From Vicinamibacteraceae bacterium (lineage in GTDB: Bacteria; Planctomycetota; Phycisphaerae; Phycisphaerales; UBA5793): DNA of 64,000 bases. The position numbers were made by a program, and so were the translations under genes. This document shows positions 32,901 to 40,984 of this stretch, piece by piece. The notes under the pieces are model-generated. The model was not told where the DNA came from, searched no databases, and was given only the letters and a program-made list of their open reading frames with translations. The stretch is from positions 1 through 64,000 of the forward strand of contig WYBR01000042.1 of the NCBI GenBank assembly GCA_011525805.1, read 5' to 3'. How positions within the stretch are numbered: position 1 is the first letter of the stretch; every line of letters begins with the position of its first letter.

Positions 32901-33901
32901 GGCCGCACGCCCGGATGCTTCCCGTTCTTGTGATGCCCGTTGCGGCCGGGCGCGTGCGTCGCCCGCACCGAATCCACGAGCACCTCGCCAGCCGCCAGCG
33001 TCGCATCCGTGCAGACGATCGACCTCGCCACAACGCAGCCAGCTTCGACACGCGCGCCAGGCATAATGATCGAGTCAATGATCACCGCATCGGCCGCCAC
33101 CCGGGCCTCCGCGGAGACGCATTGGAACATGCCGTGCGAGACTACTCCCGGCACGCTTGCAAAGTGCTCAGCGCTGTGCGCGGGACAATCGAGGGCCGCC
33201 GCCCGCGCGGCGCGGAGCAATTGCTCCGGCGTCCGCAGCGGCCGACACCAACCATTGCTAATCCGATGCACGCCCACCCGGTGGCCTGCGGTGATCACCC
33301 TGCCCAGCCACTGCTCCTTGAGATCCATGTACCCTTCCGCCTGAACGAGCCCGAGCAGGCCTCGCGCGAGAATGTAAACTCCTGCCGGCGATCCGTCCGG
33401 ATTCACCGCGACCGTCACAGCATTGCCCTCTGTGCAATGAGCCGCAACTACGTCGTAAACATCGAAGTCAGGACACCGGGCCGCCTCTCCCACGAGCAGA
33501 AGTGCATCGTCGGAAAGGTGTTGTGTAACATCATGCAGCACGCCGGCGGCGCCCCGATACTCACGGTCATGAGTGACGACTTCGCAATGGAAACGGGAGT
33601 GTCGCGCGCCGCTTTCCGGCGCCGGCACCGACCCGCCCGCCGCCACGATCACTCGCACATCCTCAGCGGCCATACCATTGAGTCCGCGTATCCGCCGCAT
33701 CCACCGGTCCAGCACCGTCTCGGCGGGAGCAACCAGCAAATCCAGCACCGAACACCCCGTCGCACTCCCCAGCGGCGAAACCGACAACCCGCCGCCGAGC
33801 AGGACAACGGCGTCGAGGCGCTCGCCGACCTGTGACGAAGCAGTCGACGCTTCGGCCTCGTGAGGCGTCCGACTATCCATGTGTGCTGGCCTCATGCCCA
33901 T
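32897..33901 (-). CDS. Nucleotidyltransferase-like protein with C-terminal beta-helix, probably catalytically degenerate
   Basis: 334 aa. The architecture is that of sugar-nucleotide pyrophosphorylases: an N-terminal Rossmann-like part (LDAVVLLGGGLSVSPLG ... VLDRWMRRIRGLNG), a central domain with YILARGLLGLVQAEGYMDL, and C-terminal left-handed beta-helix turns (ARVAADAVIIDSIIMPGARV, VVARSIVCTDATLAAGEVLV). The signature G-x-G-T-R-L-x-P-L-T...K-P is not intact. The loop reads GGGLSVSPLG, and the Lys-Pro region is replaced by CSVLDL. It may therefore be a regulatory or scaffold protein rather than an active enzyme. It overlaps the exosortase start by four bases and the dehydrogenase stop by one. 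Position in exosortase loci suggests a dedicated role. Confidence 0.7.
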   Translation of the reverse strand: MGMRPAHMDSRTPHEAEASTASSQVGERLDAVVLLGGGLSVSPLGSATGCSVLDLLVAPAETVLDRWMRRIRGLNGMAAEDVRVIVAAGGSVPAPESGARHSRFHCEVVTHDREYRGAAGVLHDVTQHLSDDALLLVGEAARCPDFDVYDVVAAHCTEGNAVTVAVNPDGSPAGVYILARGLLGLVQAEGYMDLKEQWLGRVITAGHRVGVHRISNGWCRPLRTPEQLLRAARAAALDCPAHSAEHFASVPGVVSHGMFQCVSAEARVAADAVIIDSIIMPGARVEAGCVVARSIVCTDATLAAGEVLVDSVRATHAPGRNGHHKNGKHPGVRP

Positions 33902-35307
33902 TATGCCTTGACCAGCCGATCCCCCATCTTGCTCCCAAAACGATGCATGGCGTTGCGCGTGTCGACCACGAGTGCCGCATGCTCGGCAATGAGCGCGTAA
34001 TCGAAAGCGTCATGGTTGGTCGCAAGAAGCAGAGCATCAAACGACGCGATCGACGCGGCCGACAAGGCGACACTTTGCATCTTTAGATCGCGCTTGCGCA
34101 TCGGGTGCGTCTGCGCCACGTGCGGATCGGAGTACTCGACGATCGCCCCCTGATCTCGCAGCAGTTCGATGAGTTCAAAGGACGGCGACTCGCGAATGTC
34201 ATCCACATTCGGTTTGTACGCCAAACCGAGTACGAGAATCCTGGACCCGCGCACCGGCTTGCTCTGGCGGTTGAGGGCATCCACGACCTTGCTCATTACA
34301 TAGTGCGGCATCGAGGTGTTGATCTCGCCGGCCAGTTCGATGAACTTCGTCGGCCGGCCCACTTCCTTCGCCTTCCACGTCAGATAAAAGGGATCGATGG
34401 GGATGCAGTGTCCGCCCAGGCCCGGCCCGGGATAGAAGGGCATGAAGCCGAACGGCTTGCTCGAAGCGGCAGCGATGACCTCCCACACGTCAATGCCCAT
34501 CGGATCGAGAATCATCTTCATCTCGTTCGCCATCGCAATGTTCACGGAGCGGAAGATGTTCTCCAGCAGCTTCGCCGCCTCCGCCACTTCCGCGGATCGC
34601 ACGGGAATGACCTGCTCCACGGCCCGTCGATAAAGCCGCACGGCCAGGTCGGTCGCGACCTCATCCAGGCCGCCGACCAGCTTGGGAATCGTGCGCGTCG
34701 AATGTGATTTGCGGCCTGGGTCCTCGCGCTCAGGCGAATACGCAACGAAGAAGTCGACTCCGCACGTCAGATGTCCTTGGCCAGCCTGCGCGGCCGCTTC
34801 CAGAATGGCCGGCAGAAACTCGTCTCGCGTTGTGCCGGGGTACGTCGTCGATTCGAGCACGATCAACTGATCTCGCCGCAGCGTCGTCCCGATACGCGCG
34901 CCCGTATCGATTACATAACTCAGATCAGGCTCGCGATGGGCGCCCAGCGGCGTCGGCAGGCAGACGATCACGACATCCGGCTCAGCAAGTCGGCCAAACG
35001 CCGTTGTGGCCTCAAACCGATCACTGCTCGCCAACTCACCCGTCATCTCGTCTCCGAGGTGCTTGAGGTAGTTGCGTCCGGCCGCCAGCGAGCGAATCTT
35101 CGAGTCGTCGATATCAAACCCGATCACGCGGAATCCGCCCGCGTGCATGGCGCTCGCCAACGGCAGTCCGACGTACCCGAGGCCGACGATCCCAACGGTC
35201 GCCGCGCTGGACTCGATCATCTCAGTCAATCGTTGGGGCGGCTGGTCCGCCGGCCCGGGCGCCGGATGCGGCGACTGAGCATCAACATGAATCGTCTGCC
35301 GCATCAA
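33901..35307 (-). CDS. UDP-sugar (uronate-forming) dehydrogenase, WbpA/UDP-glucose dehydrogenase family
   Basis: 468 aa. An N-terminal NAD-binding Rossmann fold (TVGIVGLGYVGLPLASAM) is followed by CLPTPLGAHREPDLSYV and the substrate-handling stretch PEREDPGR. The catalytic cysteine lies in PGLGGHCIPIDPFYL, and the C-terminal UDP-binding domain has LGLAYKPNVDDIRESPSFELI. The PEREDPGR and GGHCIPIDP forms match the UDP-N-acetylglucosamine/-mannosamine 6-dehydrogenase branch better than UDP-glucose dehydrogenase, so the polymer probably contains an amino-sugar uronate. Soluble cytosolic enzyme. The gene is one base away from the Alg13-like gene upstream. I am sure of the family but less so of the substrate. 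Confidence 0.93.
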   Translation of the reverse strand: MMRQTIHVDAQSPHPAPGPADQPPQRLTEMIESSAATVGIVGLGYVGLPLASAMHAGGFRVIGFDIDDSKIRSLAAGRNYLKHLGDEMTGELASSDRFEATTAFGRLAEPDVVIVCLPTPLGAHREPDLSYVIDTGARIGTTLRRDQLIVLESTTYPGTTRDEFLPAILEAAAQAGQGHLTCGVDFFVAYSPEREDPGRKSHSTRTIPKLVGGLDEVATDLAVRLYRRAVEQVIPVRSAEVAEAAKLLENIFRSVNIAMANEMKMILDPMGIDVWEVIAAASSKPFGFMPFYPGPGLGGHCIPIDPFYLTWKAKEVGRPTKFIELAGEINTSMPHYVMSKVVDALNRQSKPVRGSRILVLGLAYKPNVDDIRESPSFELIELLRDQGAIVEYSDPHVAQTHPMRKRDLKMQSVALSAASIASFDALLLATNHDAFDYALIAEHAALVVDTRNAMHRFGSKMGDRLVKA

Positions 35308-35814
35308 CTACCCGCCTCTCTCGCTAAAGATGAACCGTCTCAACGCGTCAATCAGTTCTCGCGAAGCGTAAGGAGAGATGCGCTGCCCGATCCCGTTGCC
35401 CGACATGGAGCCGCCACTCAGCCGCTTCTCCAGCAGCGACTCAAGTTCCCGCTCGTCCATCGCAACCTCAATCCCCGCCCGGCCACGAAGTCGCTGAGCC
35501 GTTGCGATCTGATGGTCGTTTCGCGTCTCACGAAGATTGCCTCGCCGAGGCATGATGAGAATCGGTTTGCCCATTTCCATCGCCGTGATGATTGAACCCA
35601 TCCCTGCGTGCGCGACGAGCAGGTCGGCGCCCTTCACTTGCGAGCGAAAGGACCTGGGATCGAGAAACCGCGTCCACTCGATCCGACTCGGCTGATACTC
35701 ACTCGGACCGATCTGAGCAAAGACATCGTGTCGCTTGTGTAAGTCGGCCCACGCATCAACCGTCCGCACGAGCCGGTCGAACGGCATCTGCGCTCCGACC
35801 GTGACGAAGATCAT
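35308..35814 (-). CDS. Alg13/PssE-like glycosyltransferase catalytic subunit
   Basis: 168 aa, the normal size of the nucleotide-sugar-binding half of split GT28-type transferases. It starts MIFVTVGAQMPFDRLVRTV (the Alg13-type V-T-V-G box) and contains ADLLVAHAGMGSIITAMEMGK with PILIMPRR, then NDHQIATAQRL, which form the donor-binding site. It needs a membrane partner, encoded immediately upstream with a four-base overlap. The pair would transfer the second sugar (for example a uronic acid or HexNAc) to the lipid-linked acceptor at the cytosolic face. Confidence 0.9.
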   Translation of the reverse strand: MIFVTVGAQMPFDRLVRTVDAWADLHKRHDVFAQIGPSEYQPSRIEWTRFLDPRSFRSQVKGADLLVAHAGMGSIITAMEMGKPILIMPRRGNLRETRNDHQIATAQRLRGRAGIEVAMDERELESLLEKRLSGGSMSGNGIGQRISPYASRELIDALRRFIFSERGG

Positions 35815-36275
35815 TCAAGCACGCATCCTGCGTAGAGCGGACCAGCGGATCGCGCCAGATGCGCCCACTGCGTCAGCCACAGATCGGCGTGCGACCCGAT
35901 CCGCTGCCCTGACAGGGAGAGTTGCTCCACGTTGGCCATGCTGTCGACCCAAACCGTTCGCGCACCCAGCAGCCGACCCACGCGAAGTGCCAGATATCCC
36001 GGAGCGGCGCCTGTCGAAATGACGACATCGGGCCGCTCCGTCGCAACGATCCAAGCCACGCGGATCGCCAAGACGATCAGCCCGATCTTGTTCCACCGCG
36101 TCGCGTCATTGACGATCCGAAGCCGCGCGCCGGACTCCAGATCCTCCGTGTATCCCCGATCCACTGTGACATACGTCACTCGCGCCCCCTCAAACGCAGG
36201 CCGCAGCCGCAGCAACTGCACCCAGTGCCCCCCGCCCGAGGCAACGGCGAGGATGCGGGGCGTACTGGCCCTCAT
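35811..36275 (-). CDS. Alg14/PssD-like membrane-anchoring glycosyltransferase subunit
   Basis: 154 aa from the ATG at 36275, whose ATGA overlaps the stop of the upstream glycosyltransferase. The 52-codon extension to 36431 is shadow sequence of that gene. The Alg14 fold is recognisable: ILAVASGGGHWVQLLRLRPAF at the N-terminus, YVTVDRGYTEDLE, a hydrophobic stretch IGLIVLAIRVAWIVATERPD with VVISTGAAPGYLALRVG, and TVWVDSMANVEQLSLSGQ. It recruits the soluble partner encoded next to the membrane. The overlapping order of the two genes supports one functional enzyme. Confidence 0.9.
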   Translation of the reverse strand: MRASTPRILAVASGGGHWVQLLRLRPAFEGARVTYVTVDRGYTEDLESGARLRIVNDATRWNKIGLIVLAIRVAWIVATERPDVVISTGAAPGYLALRVGRLLGARTVWVDSMANVEQLSLSGQRIGSHADLWLTQWAHLARSAGPLYAGCVLE

Positions 36276-37201
36276 TGACCCTGACTCTCCTTGGACGTAA
36301 CCGCAGAACCGCCACGAGTCGACTCGTCCCGCTCCCAGACATAGGAATCCAGTTGACTCAATTGGCGCGCGGCACGCCATCGCCCCACCAGATTCACGAA
36401 CACATACACGGCAAGACACGGCCAGAGCCACGGCGACAAGAGAACGCCGAGCCAGACATGGCCGCGGCGCGTCTTCGGTACCGTCGCAATCCGCGAATCA
36501 TGCAGCCTCGCCAGTTGGTATGAGCCAAGACGGCTTCGCGTCTTGATGCGAATCAGATCCCGCAGCGTCCGCGGGGCCCGAACCACTGCGACAACGTCAT
36601 CCACGCGGCATCGCTCCGCCGGCGCGAAACACGCCCTCACGAATCCGTCGTCCGCGATCACTTCGGGGAGCAAACCGATTCTCTCGCGTGCCGCCTCGCT
36701 CAGCACATACACGCCGCAGCCGACCATGCCTTCGTTGACGTACGGCAGCCAGAACCACAGTCGATAGAAGGCCCGAACGGCCCAGGACGCGTTCGATGAG
36801 TAATCCATTTCAGCCACCGGCGCGGCCGCGAACACTTCTGGATGATGCAGCGCGCCGAGCAACGCCTCCGGTCCCGCGCCGCGCAATCGCACGTCCGCAT
36901 CCATCACCATCACCGGTCCGGGCGCTGCCTTCGACAATCCCGAGTTGATCGCCAGCACCTTTGAAGCCGTTCCGATCTCGATCACTTCTGTCGCACCTGT
37001 TTCGCGCGCCACGGTCGCAGTTCGATCCGCGCACCCGTTGCAAACAACGATGGTTGCAACCCTGAGATCGCTCCCGCATCGCCATGCGGCGAGCGAATCC
37101 ATGCACGAGCCGATGACCGCCTCCTCGTTGTGCGCCGGGATGATCACGGTCAGATCGGTGAGTCTGGCGGCCGAAGTCGATGGTCCCGTCTCCCCGGTCA
37201 T
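36272..37201 (-). CDS. Family 2 glycosyltransferase with C-terminal membrane segment
   Basis: About 309 aa from the ATG at 37201; a GTG at about 37237 behind GGGAGG is an equally good start. GT-A fold motifs: LTVIIPAHNEEAVIGSCMDSL, IVVCNGCADRTATVARETGA, MVMDADVRL (D-x-D), then NEGMVGCGVYVLS and VIADDGFVRACF. A hydrophobic stretch near the C-terminus (VLLSPWLWPCLAVYVFVNLVG) anchors it. The D-x-D and E-x-D-like boxes are intact. It is followed by a four-base overlap with the Alg14-like gene. Donor sugar cannot be predicted. Confidence 0.88.
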   Translation of the reverse strand: MTGETGPSTSAARLTDLTVIIPAHNEEAVIGSCMDSLAAWRCGSDLRVATIVVCNGCADRTATVARETGATEVIEIGTASKVLAINSGLSKAAPGPVMVMDADVRLRGAGPEALLGALHHPEVFAAAPVAEMDYSSNASWAVRAFYRLWFWLPYVNEGMVGCGVYVLSEAARERIGLLPEVIADDGFVRACFAPAERCRVDDVVAVVRAPRTLRDLIRIKTRSRLGSYQLARLHDSRIATVPKTRRGHVWLGVLLSPWLWPCLAVYVFVNLVGRWRAARQLSQLDSYVWERDESTRGGSAVTSKESQGQ

Positions 37202-37354
37202 TTCCACGTCGTGCTCAATTGCCGCCTGCGTCACAAACTCCAATACCTCCCAACCACACGGAACGAACCGGCCTCGACACTGGCACAATGATCACCGCGG
37301 ACCGTTGACGCAACCGTCAGGCCGCTCACTGAACCTCGGTCGTGTCGGAGCGCA

Positions 37355-38001
37355 TCAGACGCGGCCTCCGCCGGCGAGATACTCACTCATGGTCACCACC
37401 GCCATGCCGCGTTCCCTCGCCCCGCAGATCAGCCGCTCCGTTACCGCCAGCACATACTCCGCCCGCTCCTGCGCGTCCGGGCCCTCCCGATCAAAGTCGT
37501 GCAGCAGAACCACCCCGCCGGACCGCAGCGGCGCCCGCACCACATCCTCCACGGCCGGCAACGGCCCGTGCGAGGTGTCCCGCATGTCATGCGTCCAGCG
37601 AACAAGTCGCGCGCCGCGCCGCCGCACCTGTCGTCGCGTCAGCGGCGTGCTCTTGCCATAGGGCGGCCGGAACAGCGCATCGGGCCTCACCCACCGACTC
37701 AACGACGCGTAGCCCCGCTCGATGTCCCGCGCCGCGGCCAGTGCTTCCAGGCATTGAGATGCTCATACGAGCGGCAGCCCAACTCATGACCGGCGTCCAG
37801 GAGCGCATCCGCCACGGCCGGCGCCGCCTCCGCCCGCCGCCCCAGAAGAAAGAACGTCGCCCGAACCCCATGCCGCGCCAGCACCTCCGCCACGCGACGC
37901 GTCAGCACCGGCTCGGGGCCGTCGTCGTAGGTGAGCGCCAAGCACCCGGCGCTCCGAATCAGGCCTTCGAACACAATCTCGGCGGCATTGATGAACAACA
38001 T
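37355..38001 (-). pseudogene. Polysaccharide deacetylase (NodB-type) gene broken by a one-base frameshift
   Basis: Two partial frames together make one deacetylase. The first (38001-37699) has CLALTYDDGPEPVLTRRVAEV and GHELGCRSYEHLNAW. The second, one frame over, continues ALAAARDIERGYASLSRWV, RPDALFRPPYGKSTPLTRRQ and GGVVLLHDFD. Adding one base in the TGGAAGCA run near 37755 would restore W-E-A-L-A-A-A and a single protein of about 215 residues. A lost G in a short G run is the simplest explanation, either a real mutation or a sequencing error. The usual metal-binding H-x-x-x-H reads RSYEH, so one ligand may be missing as well. A second deacetylase gene lies at 43402. Confidence 0.8.
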
Positions 38002-38007
38002 GTGGCG

Positions 38008-39342
38008 TCACCCGCACGGCGGATTAGGCACGATGCTTCCTGCCCCTATCGTCCTCAAACGCTGCCCCGACTGGTTCGTGAGCTGAGCGTCGCTGGTGGC
38101 GTCTCCTGCGCCCGCAATCACTTCGTCGTATAATCGCAGCATCCATGCGATCTTGTGCCCCCACGTCGCCGTGGCCGCTACACGTTGGCGTGCCGCAACT
38201 CCCAGCGACCGGCGCAGCGAAGGGTTACTGGCGAGCAACTGAATGCCTGACGACAGAGCACCAGCAAACAGATCCGGTTGGGTTGGCTCAATACGGATGC
38301 CACATTCCTCCGTGACCATGTGAGCAGGGCCACCATTTGAGGCCGCGATCACGGGCAGACCGTACGACATCGCCTCGACGACCACATTCCCACTTGGCTC
38401 CCGGATGCTCGGGAAGATAAAGACATCGGCGCGCTGATAGAACTTATCAACCTCTTCCCTCGGCAGTCGTCCATGAAACGTAACGCAATCACCGAGGCCA
38501 AGCGATCGTACTTCATGTTCGCAGGCCGCGCGATCGCTTCCGTCGCCGACAAGATCCAGATGAACTCGCACGGAGCTGTTCACGCGCGCCACGGCGCGGA
38601 TTGCGTCTCGTACACCCTTCGCTCGCACAATTCTGCCGACATACAGAAGTCGCACAACTCCCGTGTCGCCTTTCACTCCGCTTTGCGTGCTAACGCCGTG
38701 GATACCGACCTCGCTCATGACTTCAAACTTGCGAATGCTCACTCCACGGGACTCAAGGGCTATCCGAACGTATGGGGCGACACCCACTACAACGGCCGCC
38801 GATGAATACGACGCGCGCAACCACGGATCACAACGCAATCGCAATCCGTCGAGTTCGCGGAGATGCATGTACCAGGGCTCGGCTTTCATCTCATGCCGAA
38901 ATCCTGGCGGCGTGCAAATGCTGCCGGCCAATGGCCCCCACACAAATGGCCGAATGAGACCTGCGGCCGGACTCGGATAGCGCAGAGCCAGAGGACAGAC
39001 CTGATGCGCAAGACTCCAGGTGCGCCCGTCGTCCAGCGCCCGACGAATCCACCGCCTTGCACGTCCGTAAAAGACGAAGTAACCCGGCTTGGCGGCCGCA
39101 TTGAGTCGCTCGCAACGACCCGACAGCCACATGTCCGGCCATTCGATAACTTCGCAGTTCGGCAGTTGCGCACTCGGCGGACAACGGCTCGGACGATAGC
39201 AGGACAGCACCGTCGTCGGGATGTGCTCAGAGACCCCACGCACCCACTCATACGTCGACCGCGCCTCACCGACGTCGTCGCCGTCACAGTATGGTGCGAT
39301 CAGCAGGGCCGTAAATCGATGAGCCGTTTGGGACGCCCTCAT
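38008..39342 (-). CDS. Family 1 (GT4) glycosyltransferase
   Basis: 444 aa from the ATG at 39342, two bases after the stop of the methyltransferase gene; the longer frame to 39378 would overlap it. GT-B fold: N-terminal acceptor half, then the C-terminal donor-binding half with VRLLYVGRIVRAKGVRDAI, VHLDLVGDGSDRAACEHEV, CVTFHGRLPREEVDKFYQ and the E-x7-E motif in REPSGNVVVEAMSYGLPVIA. The N-terminal half includes FVWGPLAGSICTPPGF. It adds a sugar to the growing lipid-linked repeat. Base composition from here to about 44 kb seems slightly lower in GC than in the flanks. Confidence 0.9.
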   Translation of the reverse strand: MRASQTAHRFTALLIAPYCDGDDVGEARSTYEWVRGVSEHIPTTVLSCYRPSRCPPSAQLPNCEVIEWPDMWLSGRCERLNAAAKPGYFVFYGRARRWIRRALDDGRTWSLAHQVCPLALRYPSPAAGLIRPFVWGPLAGSICTPPGFRHEMKAEPWYMHLRELDGLRLRCDPWLRASYSSAAVVVGVAPYVRIALESRGVSIRKFEVMSEVGIHGVSTQSGVKGDTGVVRLLYVGRIVRAKGVRDAIRAVARVNSSVRVHLDLVGDGSDRAACEHEVRSLGLGDCVTFHGRLPREEVDKFYQRADVFIFPSIREPSGNVVVEAMSYGLPVIAASNGGPAHMVTEECGIRIEPTQPDLFAGALSSGIQLLASNPSLRRSLGVAARQRVAATATWGHKIAWMLRLYDEVIAGAGDATSDAQLTNQSGQRLRTIGAGSIVPNPPCG

Positions 39343-39343
39343 C

Positions 39344-39985
39344 CTAAAGTCGCTCACCCACTGCCAAGTAGCTGCCATACATCCACAGCATCGGCACTCG
39401 ACGGCCTAGATACCTCGTGACTCGCCCCGTACCTTCGATGCACCTAATGCGGAAGCCGGCTCCTTTCAATAGCGCACTCAATGCTCCAGCGGCAAACTGG
39501 CTCACATGAGCGGGATCGTCGAGTACAGACCGCCGGGTTAACCACAACCTGACATATCTAGGGTTAGGCGTCGTCAGGATGAGTCGACCACCACAAGTCA
39601 ACACGCGGCGTGCCTCCATCAGAAACTGATGCACATCCTGATCCGTAAGGTGCTCAATAACTTCCAGAGCCGTTAGCGCATCCACAGAGGCATCTTTCAG
39701 CGGCAGCTTAGTGATGAGCGCCTCATGCACCTCGTCGAACTGCCGACGAGCCTCAATAACGCGTTCCGGTACAATATCCACACCGACAAGCCGTGCGTGC
39801 GGTGCAGCGGCTCGGAGAGCCGGTGCTCCGCAACCGATATTACAACCGGCGTCCAGTACGGCCCGCGACGTTGCAGGGACGAACGCAGCAGCGTGCCGAT
39901 ACCGCTCGACTGAAAAGTCTGACTGTCCCGCTCCCGGCTGGGCTCGATTTCGCGAGATGTACGCATGCGCTTTTGTGGGCAACAT
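39344..39985 (-). CDS. Class I SAM-dependent methyltransferase
   Basis: 213 aa. The SAM-binding core is visible: AVLDAGCNIGCGAPALRAAA (motif I), RLVGVDIVPERVIEARRQ (acidic residue at the end of beta 2), LITKLPLKDASVDALTALEV (motif II), then VIEHLTDQDVHQFLMEARRVL and GRLILTTPNPRYVR. It probably methylates a sugar of the exopolymer or a lipid-linked intermediate. The C-terminus is short (MLWMYGSYLAVGERL). It is encoded 54 bases after a glycosyltransferase gene, one of the few real gaps in the operon. Confidence 0.87.
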   Translation of the reverse strand: MLPTKAHAYISRNRAQPGAGQSDFSVERYRHAAAFVPATSRAVLDAGCNIGCGAPALRAAAPHARLVGVDIVPERVIEARRQFDEVHEALITKLPLKDASVDALTALEVIEHLTDQDVHQFLMEARRVLTCGGRLILTTPNPRYVRLWLTRRSVLDDPAHVSQFAAGALSALLKGAGFRIRCIEGTGRVTRYLGRRVPMLWMYGSYLAVGERL

Positions 39986-40039
39986 GTCACACTCTGAGTA
40001 GTGCGTCGAAGTGTCTTTTATCGATTCGTTGTGCGTATG

Positions 40040-40984
40040 TTATGCGACGGTCTCTGGATCAAGCGCTCGCGCGAACAGAAGTCTAATCACGGCGTTGAAA
40101 TGCTTGCGGCGCTCTAAGACGTACTGTGTCGGCCTACAGAGCGACAGAAGTGACCATCCCGCAGCGCGCGATGCAGCGAAACTTAGAAGTAGCACGCGCA
40201 CTAGGACGGCGCGACTGAACGTGCCATGCTTACGATGAAGATGCACCAATGCATCCGTAAGAAGCACGTCGCGACGCGCGTTTAACATTTGTGCACTTGA
40301 ACCGCCATGATGAATAATCTCACCGACCGGGGCAAATCGTACTTTCCAGCCGGCGTCTCGAATGCTCACGCACCAGTCGGTCTCCTCGCCGTAAAAGAAG
40401 AACGCCTCATCAAGCATGCCAACGTGCTCGACCACTTCACGGCGCACCAGCAAATAACATCCAGTGACTACCTCAACATCTCTTTCCGTATCGCGGTTCC
40501 AGTTGAGCATCTGGCGGCGGCCGAAAGCGCGGGGCCAGCGCAGGTTCTCAACCCCCAGCGTAAGTAGGATCAGGTTGAGTAGTGATGGAAACATGAAGCA
40601 CGTTCGTTGAAGCGTGCCATCCGGATTCAGGACGCGACACCCCATCGCTCCGACGTCCGGGTGCATGTCCATGTACTTGACCGACTGTTCCAGAACATTG
40701 CCCAGAATCTCCGTGTCCGAATTCAGCAGTAGCACGTACCGTCCGTGGGCTACCCGCATCGCCTGGTTGTTCGCCGCGGCGAAGCCGCGATTCTCCGAAT
40801 TCTCGATCACCCGGACGTGTGGGTAGGTGGCGCGAACGAGTTGGGCCGACCCATCGGTCGACCCGTTATCGACGACAACGACCTCCAACCGTGGGTCACC
40901 GTCGCTGACCTGGATTGACCGAAGGCATGCGTCGAGGAGTGCTCGCGTGTTCCAGCTCACGATAATGATCGAAAGGTCGATCAA
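40040..40984 (-). CDS. Family 2 glycosyltransferase (rhamnosyltransferase-like)
   Basis: 314 aa. GT-A motifs: LSIIIVSWNTRALLDACLRSI, EVVVVDNGSTDGSAQLV, ENRGFAAANNQAMRVAHGRY, VLLLNSDTEIL (D-x-D), and the acceptor-side GCYLLVRREVVEHVGMLDEAF with FFYGEETDWCVSIRDAGW. This pattern is typical of the WbbL/rhamnosyltransferase branch. It would be cytosolic and membrane-associated. Its start overlaps the stop of the polymerase gene by four bases. Confidence 0.9.
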   Translation of the reverse strand: MIDLSIIIVSWNTRALLDACLRSIQVSDGDPRLEVVVVDNGSTDGSAQLVRATYPHVRVIENSENRGFAAANNQAMRVAHGRYVLLLNSDTEILGNVLEQSVKYMDMHPDVGAMGCRVLNPDGTLQRTCFMFPSLLNLILLTLGVENLRWPRAFGRRQMLNWNRDTERDVEVVTGCYLLVRREVVEHVGMLDEAFFFYGEETDWCVSIRDAGWKVRFAPVGEIIHHGGSSAQMLNARRDVLLTDALVHLHRKHGTFSRAVLVRVLLLSFAASRAAGWSLLSLCRPTQYVLERRKHFNAVIRLLFARALDPETVA

